The translations under genes were made by a program, and so were the position numbers. DNA of 48,428 bases, from the NCBI GenBank assembly GCA_950295325.1, contig OX485804.1:48982001-49030428 (forward strand), written 5' to 3'. Shown piece by piece: positions 42,735-48,428 of this stretch; the stretch's first letter is position 1, and the number at the start of each line of letters is the position of its first letter. The notes beneath the pieces were generated by a model. It was not told the origin of the DNA and did no database searches. It saw nothing but the letters and a program-made list of their open reading frames with translations. The stretch is from Polytrichum commune (Eukaryota; Streptophyta; Polytrichopsida; Polytrichales; Polytrichaceae).

Positions 42735-43890
42735 CAATAGAGTTATCTGTAAAGTCCCTCAACGAGTCATGAAATTGTTGGGTTTGATCCTCCTTTCAAA
42801 AAACTTTCTTTTAAGAGCTCGCTAGCTCATCCTATTTTGGAACCTATTTTGAAAGTCGGGTGCAAAATTTTGAACTTTCTTCTTTCCACCTCTCAAACAT
42901 TGAGAGAATTTTAGGATCTAAAAAAGGGTATGTGCATAGGACTTGTTATCCTAAATCCCAAATCAACTTATCCAAGGCTAGCTTGGCCCACCCATCCTAG
43001 TAGGACAAGCTAAAAAGCGGGTTTTGTATAGCATGACACCACTCCTTGTGGATGATAATTTAAGCATTAAGAAAACTTGGATAACTTTGTGTTAATTCTC
43101 ATGAGCTCATGGTGTGGGACTAAACCCATGGTTTCATCCACTTTACTTTACGAGTGACTCTAATGTATTGGCATAACAAGGAAATCTACAAGCACAACAA
43201 ATAAACATAAGAAACATCACAATCTCCAAAAACCATCACCCTAGCTCCACAAAGAGAAATCTGCAAGTATAAATCCCCTGATTGGTTTGCATACGACAAA
43301 CCATTTCCTGTTAAAATGATTGAGATTCTGATCATGTTTAAGAAAAGAAAGGAAAAGGTGAAGCATATAGCATTCGTACATGGATGCAAAAACCTCATCT
43401 TCCACTAGAACAACAATTGGTATGTGTCTTAAAGGAGTGTTGAGGTTGGTGTATTACATTCGAGTTATTTGCAAAGTGAAGGTGGATGAAACCATGGGGT
43501 TCAGTCTCAAACCACGAGTTTATAAGAATTAACACAAAGTCACCCAAGTTTTCGTAATGCTTAAATCATCATACATAAGGAGTGGTGTTGGGCTATTAAA
43601 AACCGGCTTTCTAGCTTGTCTTTTTTAGGATGGGTGGGCCAAGCTAGCCTTGCATAGGCTGATCCAGGATGTAGGATATCAGTGTTTCATGCGCAAACCT
43701 TTTCTTAGATCCTAAAATTCTCTCAAAGTTTGAGAGATGGGAAGAGGAAGTCCCCAAATCTGCACCCAACTTTCAAAAATAGGCTCCAAAACACGATGAG
43801 CTCATGAGCTCTTAATAGACAATTTTCTCAAAGAAGAACCAAACCCACAATTTTGTGCCTCTTTGAGCGACTTCATGGATAACTCTATTG
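42735..43890. mobile_element. Foldback element, arms of about 440 bp
   Basis: The arm at 42735-43174 is repeated, inverted, at about 43448-43890. Shared landmarks from the outside inward are CAATAGAGTTATC, TTAAGAGCTC, TGAGAGAATTTTAGGATCT, AAGGCTAGCTTGGCCCACCC, CACCACTCCTT and CATGGTTTCATCCAC. The spacer is about 270 bp. No transposase frame is present. A related single arm lies at 1845-2060. The superfamily is unknown; long-arm foldback elements are often of MULE or hAT origin, but nothing here decides. Confidence 0.8.
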
Positions 43891-44866
43891 TCCTAAAGGA
43901 TTGTCAACTTCCTCTTGTGGAACGGATTTTAATTTTAATTTAAAATAAAATAAAATCCTTCTACAGGTCCAATGCATATCAGAACAAAATGGTAAGAGGT
44001 GTGACGAGTTCATCAAACAGCAAACATGGAAGTGGGATTCATGGTTGATGATGGATCGGCAGACGGCTGAAGAGGATGAGTGAAGCCTGCTTAGTAAGCT
44101 TGGGGTTGCCTTTGATGATGGAATTGGTAATGGAATAATGTAAAGACCTTCGCAATGGTGAACGTTCGAATGCATTGAGGAGGGAGAGAGAAATGGGTAC
44201 AGTAGAAACTAATCATGTGAGGGAACGCATGAGAAGAAGCTGAATTGAACAGATGAGGAGCAAAACAAGCAAAATACTTATCAAACCATTTGTAAAGAGG
44301 CACACCAAAGAATGAACAAAGATTCACGCATTCAGTGAACAAGTGTGGCATTGATGAAAGGTGCGGCATCTACTGCTTTGTGCTTCATGAAGCTTCTGTA
44401 CATCAGGGAGATTTCAATGTGTTGGGGGACAATCGTGGACTTCAGGAGGATGGAATTTGTGCTGGAATACCTTCCCTACTTTGGAAGTACCCTATGCCCT
44501 CTGGAGACTGCCATCTTTTCAAGAAGTCAACTAGAAGAGGGTAAACTTTGGCGTACATGGTGCTCGTTTCTACATGTGGGTTTCATAATTTGATAGAACT
44601 CATCAAAAGCTTCTCAGCGAAGTGAAAGCTGCTTGCTAAGTAGAATAGCTTTGGGTTGTGATATCAAAGGATATTCATCTTACCCTACTGTTAGACCAAA
44701 CCTTAGCACCGCGCGAGAGGACGCTGCTTTTGAACAAGAGCGCCAGTGAAGTGGAAGTTGATATGAAATTTTGGTATTAGAGAGGGTTGCTCCATAAATG
44801 GGGTGTGTGTCGAGTCTCCGAAAGAGATTCATCATCAGCCTTGATCATACGGATGCTATCTCTGCA
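43891..44866. other. Gene-like but unresolved region
   Basis: Base composition is visibly richer in G+C than the flanks, and frames of 70-95 codons exist on both strands (for example 44345-44593 plus, 44091-44369 minus). On the minus strand, a stretch ending near 44512 reads MYAKVYPLLVDFLKRWQSPE between a possible acceptor (CATGTAG) and a possible donor (GAAG|GTATTC), and looks protein-like, but I do not recognise it. No consistent multi-exon model could be built. Confidence 0.3.
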
Positions 44867-45118
44867 TCATATGAGAGGTCTTTGTGGACTAGGAACATGT
44901 GAAACATGCACAGGTAAGTATTCTCTCGGAGAGCCATTAGAATTAGCATCCAAAGCTGCAGCACTTCCCACGGTGGGCAGGGGTCGCTTGCCTCTCCTAG
45001 CAGTAGAGTTCAGCGATGGTAATGAGATCGGTGTAGACAGGGGGCCTGGAGACAAAGGTAGCGTGTCATAAGCAGAGACACCCAGAGTCCACGGTGACGA
45101 AGAATGGTTGTTTTCCAT
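44867..45118 (-). CDS. Hypothetical small protein or first exon
   Basis: It starts at ACCATGG (good context) and gives 83 residues: MENNHSSSPWTLGVSAYDTL, then a serine/proline-rich part (LSPGPLSTPISLPSLNS), a basic TARRGKRPLP, and an end without domain. I do not recognise it. It may be the first exon of a gene running toward 43900, although no strong donor lies in frame. A perfect plus-strand donor-like CACAG|GTAAGT at about 44910 argues that the transcript could instead be on the other strand. Coding is therefore uncertain. Confidence 0.3.
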   Translation of the reverse strand: MENNHSSSPWTLGVSAYDTLPLSPGPLSTPISLPSLNSTARRGKRPLPTVGSAAALDANSNGSPREYLPVHVSHVPSPQRPLI

Positions 45119-45833
45119 GGTTCACAAACTGTCAGGTTGAGAAGAAACTCCAATACTTAGTATTCTTGGTGACGGGAAATCTAGCAGTGATGCTCATGTA
45201 GCAAAGAAAACGTAGTGAGAAGAACTAATGCCAACAAAGGTGCAGAGGGGTGGAACTTACCATGGTTGTTGTGCAATTGTTGGTTCATGGAAATGGGGCT
45301 TAAAGGGAGGCAGATGGTGTTATATATGGATTATATGTCATGATCATGGCGGGAAACGGTTTGGGAGGAAGGAGTCAGTGAATAGGGTAGTTACCCAGAT
45401 GTAATAGAATGTGGTGGCTGATGCACTGCAACGATGAATACATGGTGACCGTCATGCAATTTCTGGAATGGGGATAGGGGTGTATCGATTAGGGGAAATT
45501 CTGAAATCAAGCAGATGGAGGTGAAAATGAACCCTCCTCCATCTTGAAATTGCTTGGACTCATGAAAAGGAGGACATCTGACAACCGAGGAGGCACTGGA
45601 GTATCGGAGTGGGTCAGTAGACCCACTCCAAAATGCCATGGCGGAAGAGTAGCTGATGCGGAGGTTACAACTCACGGTATATCAATAGAAAATGTTGGAA
45701 TAGAATTTAGGAAGTTTTGCAAGCAACAATTTGCGTTGATAACTTCCCCCCATTGTAGTAGCGATGCATCGCAGACTTGCAAATATGTCTTTAGATTAGT
45801 CTTATAGATTATATTGTACTGTAAGTTTGTACA
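45119..45833. other. Region between the hypothetical exon and the CCCH gene
   Basis: It probably includes the 3' untranslated region of the CCCH gene (minus strand) next to 45834. Frames at 45391-45675 (minus) and 45544-45807 (plus) overlap each other and are not recognised. Confidence 0.35.
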
Positions 45834-47063
45834 TCACTCGTTTTCCTTCACATTCATGTGATCCTTCACTAACAAGCTCATAAGGTGGTCCAACTTCTGA
45901 ATCTGCTTATGCTCTTCCTGTTTCACTTCTTCGAGCCTCACTCGCGTACAAGTATATTGCCTCCAAGCATCTATAATCTCCTTCACCATTTCGGTGTTAC
46001 CCATCGAATGAAAAACCTCGTCCTCAAGTGAATTTTCAAGAACTTCATGATGACGAGTACCATTGTTGACTTGTGGTATACTTGAATTCACCGCCACGTC
46101 ATTGTCATCAATTGGTGGTACCTCGTGTGTGGCCAGAGGTTTTTGGTCATCCCCATCACGAGCACTTTCCTTGATTAATGATAAATTGTTGCAATCAGTA
46201 TTTTTCACTCGTAGTTCAGCAACATCTTTCGTTAATCCCTCCGTGACATGTATCGGTGCTTCAATATCATCACCTTTGAAGTCGTCCTTAGTAATTCCCA
46301 CGTCCGGTCCACCAACATTATTTGTGGATTCCCTTGTGACACATAACGGTGGCACTTCATCATCATTACTTTGTTCGTAGTCTTCCTGTTGAACACACCC
46401 AAAAATTGCACTATGTATTTGCTTCGAGATCGTTGATAGAATTTCTCCTTCTTCAACACGGTTGGTATTTGGCGGTGTTTCATCTCGATCATCATGAACA
46501 TCTTTGTTTGGTGGAGACGGATTTTTAACAATAGACTCAAAACCGGGTGGAAACCTTGGCTCTACAACATCCGGAGACTTTCTTATATCCCGGGATTGTG
46601 ACTGTAGCATAACCCTCAAATTCTGGCAATGAGAATCATGATTTGAATGTCCCGTACTATATCTTGAATTCAGGTTGTTGATATGTGGAATCTCTTCAGT
46701 AGGTCGACGAGGAATATATTGCGACCTCTCTACATGTCGTGAAATATGCCGCTTGTCAATTTCCAATCGATCATGTGCAACTCTGTGGTATGGAGGTGGG
46801 GATGGACGCGGACGTTTGCGAGGTTGCATGAGCATACGTTCACATTTCGCGCATTCACAACTTGGAAAAGATTCAGAGCTAAGGGCGTGAGACCTTCGAA
46901 ACGAAGGACTCTCTTTCAATGATGGGATTCGAGAAGGGACCCTTCTAAAAAGCTCGTGCATCCCATGAGCAAAGCAGCATGCACGATTCCGACATGGCTC
47001 ATTTCGCATGTAGTATTTGCACATGGTTGTTTTGTAGTTGGAATGGTGGGTAACATTCTCCAT
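45834..47063 (-). CDS. CCCH zinc-finger protein, single TTP-like finger
   Basis: Probable RNA-binding regulatory protein, 409 aa from the ATG at 47063 (GGAACCATGG, strong context). The frame is open further upstream only from a TTG, and CTTGCAG just upstream could be the acceptor of an intron in the leader. The finger is near the N-terminus: YKTTMCKYYMRNEPC, then RNRACCFAHGMHEL. The spacing is C-x8-C-x4-C-x3-H, one residue short of the usual x5, with the YKTxxC lead and FAHGxxEL tail of tristetraprolin-type fingers. Next come a small Cys motif (CECAKCERM) and a basic RKRPRPSPPP segment. The middle is acidic and low in complexity. About residues 350-405 (EIIDAWRQYTC to SLLVKDH) form a likely coiled coil. 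The family is sure; the exact orthologue is not. Confidence 0.75.
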   Translation of the reverse strand: MENVTHHSNYKTTMCKYYMRNEPCRNRACCFAHGMHELFRRVPSRIPSLKESPSFRRSHALSSESFPSCECAKCERMLMQPRKRPRPSPPPYHRVAHDRLEIDKRHISRHVERSQYIPRRPTEEIPHINNLNSRYSTGHSNHDSHCQNLRVMLQSQSRDIRKSPDVVEPRFPPGFESIVKNPSPPNKDVHDDRDETPPNTNRVEEGEILSTISKQIHSAIFGCVQQEDYEQSNDDEVPPLCVTRESTNNVGGPDVGITKDDFKGDDIEAPIHVTEGLTKDVAELRVKNTDCNNLSLIKESARDGDDQKPLATHEVPPIDDNDVAVNSSIPQVNNGTRHHEVLENSLEDEVFHSMGNTEMVKEIIDAWRQYTCTRVRLEEVKQEEHKQIQKLDHLMSLLVKDHMNVKENE

Positions 47064-47893
47064 GGTTCCTGGTTTTATCCTCAACGTTAATGACTGCAAG
47101 AACTCGAGGTGTGCTCAAGGATCTTTTGGCAAGACTCCACGAGCCTAATGAAGAGGATGAGCAAATGATAACTAGAATCAGAATAATATGTCATGGCATT
47201 TCTCTCATATACAGCTTTATTGGAATTAAAGTCAACTAAATGTAAGAATGAAGGTACAAGTAAAATACAACATAATAATAGGTCAAAGTGATAAAATAAA
47301 TGTAGGCATCTATTCTGTATTTACTAAAGGCAATGTTACTGGTTGGCACAACTCTTTTATGGGCTTCTAAAAGTAAAATTTCACATTATATGTAAAAGAA
47401 GTCTGGTTAAAATATGATCGAGAAATCAAAATAAAAGTAAATCTGGAACAGAACAGAGTCACTTGACGTTTTTCAATTTCACTTCTACTTTATTTTAACA
47501 AAATATCAAGGTAAGTTAACAATGACACATGAGCATCCCACAAACATTTGATTGGGCTTTGCATGATCAAGTCAAATTCCAATCTTATTTGCCCGACGTG
47601 TATAATCTACAAGACAGAAGGAGGGCAACACTTATCAAGACCATTGTCTTACAGTGCTTGAAACACAAGGAAATTTTCATGTCAGCTTACATTTATTCGA
47701 AAGATGTTCAAAAGCAATAATCTGCTTATTACTGGTTCTTTTTTTTCTTTTGTCAACAAATAGCCATAAAAGTGACATTAGCCTTGACCTTGTTTGGAGC
47801 CAGAACTTGTATGACAAGAAGAAGAAAGGTTTCACATTGGTTGTTAGTAAAAAGAAGTAGCCACATTCATCAGAAACATGAATTGATCACATT
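47064..47893. other. Intergenic between CCCH gene and RH41-like gene
   Basis: It holds the leader, and perhaps a leader intron, of the CCCH gene on the left, and the 3' untranslated region of the helicase gene on the right. Plus-strand frames at 47529-47720 and 47654-47860 have no recognisable domain. Confidence 0.45.
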
Positions 47894-48265
47894 TCAATCA
47901 CTGTCTGACTCCTCCCTATCTCTATTTCTCCTCTTCTTTTTGTTGTAAGCAACAGCATACGTGGAATGTAAATAAGGGGAATTTGAAAGCTCCCGGGGAA
48001 TTGCAGTCCCTGACGACCGCAACAACCCCACAAAATCTTTGAATAAAGCCTTGCTCTCATTGTCAATAAAGACCATAGCAGACCCTGGCTGTCCGAGGCG
48101 TGATGTCCTTCCAATCATGTGAATGTATTCTTGAATGGAGCTTGGGAAGTCGAAAACAATCACTTGTGTTACCCGCACAAGGTCGAGGCCACGTCCAATA
48201 ACTCCTGTTGCTACCAACACTCTAAGGTTGCCAGTGAGAAACCTTTTCATTGTTTCCCGTCGTTC
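47894..48265 (-). CDS. RH41: DEAD-box RNA helicase, RH41/DDX59 type, last exon (partial gene)
   Basis: C-terminal end of helicase domain 2 of an ATP-dependent RNA helicase. The exon encodes 123 residues, starting ERRETMKRF. Motif V is VLVATGVIGRGLDL and motif VI is YIHMIGRTSRLGQPGSA; the TGV.GRGLDL form and the GTAIPRELSNSPYLH stretch point to the RH41/DDX59 branch rather than a generic DEAD-box protein. The tail is basic and then acidic (YNKKKRRNRDREESDSD). I chose the acceptor CCCTTGTTGCAG at 48266 because upstream codons lose similarity. The frame is open to 48304, behind a weaker acceptor (ATTCTCAG). Earlier exons, with the ATP-binding and DEAD motifs, lie beyond the window. It is in tandem with the CCCH gene. 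Confidence 0.85.
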   Translation of the reverse strand, partial: ERRETMKRFLTGNLRVLVATGVIGRGLDLVRVTQVIVFDFPSSIQEYIHMIGRTSRLGQPGSAMVFIDNESKALFKDFVGLLRSSGTAIPRELSNSPYLHSTYAVAYNKKKRRNRDREESDSD

Positions 48266-48428
48266 CTGCAACAAGGGATTGCTGAACACATTAATAACCT
48301 CAAACTGAGAATAATTTTTTTTTTTTTTTGGACAAGCGCGTGCCTGCAAGTGATTGCATAATGATTCAGAAGGTTATTCTCTGCATTAAAAACTCTCAGA
48401 CAAGCACAAACCTCATAAGCTTAAACTC
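48266..48428 (-). other. Probable intron of the RH41-like gene, cut by window edge
   Basis: No helicase-like residues appear upstream of the chosen acceptor. The stretch contains a 15-base A run on the coding strand (48316-48330) and other possible acceptors (CACTTGCAG near 48347). The next exon is not in the window. Confidence 0.5.

Noticed and set aside
45391-45675. 94-codon minus-strand frame downstream of the CCCH gene
   Set aside because: No domain, overlapped by an equally plausible plus-strand frame, and it probably includes 3' untranslated sequence.
47894-48349. Helicase exon starting at 48349 or 48304
   Set aside because: Upstream residues (a lysine run from a homopolymer, then non-helicase sequence) do not match the family; a better acceptor lies at 48266.

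Overview
The window looks like nuclear DNA of a land plant. It is AT-rich by eye and dense in small inverted-repeat transposons. It carries a DRD1/CLASSY-type SNF2 remodeller, a family known from plant RNA-directed DNA methylation, and a proteasome alpha-5 subunit with the plant N-terminus MFLTR and short exons split by long introns. I cannot place the lineage further.

Four genes are supported, all on the minus strand. (1) A DRD1-like chromatin remodeller, 4 exons between 23836 and 17574, 901 aa by my splice model. (2) A 20S proteasome subunit alpha type-5 gene, 9 exons between 37523 and 28994, 241 aa. Most of its exons are too short to stand out as open reading frames, and I assembled it from protein similarity, GT-AG sites and matching phase. 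(3) A single-finger CCCH protein, 47063 to 45834, 409 aa. (4) The last exon of a DDX59/RH41-type DEAD-box helicase, 48265 to 47894, cut by the window edge. Two weaker candidates are a one-pass membrane protein (16235-16660, plus) and a possible exon in a gene-like patch at 44867-45118 (minus).

The rest is mostly transposon territory. 1-5805 holds a decayed Ty1/copia pol fragment and other repeats. 5809-9170 is a PIF/Harbinger element with matching terminal inverted repeats and TAA target duplications; it carries a Myb/SANT-like ORF1 but no visible transposase. 9174-16000 holds several MITEs. 24000-28900 holds degenerate direct repeats. 37900-43900 holds more MITEs, a CACTA MITE with an AAT duplication, a possible CACTA transposase fragment and a 1.16-kb foldback element.

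The genes do not form an operon-like unit. The main link between them is one MITE family, with ends AGGTAGAGGGTGCTAAAACC and TA flanks. It occurs three times, each time inside an intron of gene 1 or gene 2 and within about 80 bp of an exon. The first intron of the DRD1-like gene also contains a diverged tandem array with a unit near 400 bp. I see no clearly new biochemical system. The best leads are these intronic repeats in an RdDM-type gene, the apparently diverged alpha-5 subunit, and the ORF1-only Harbinger element.
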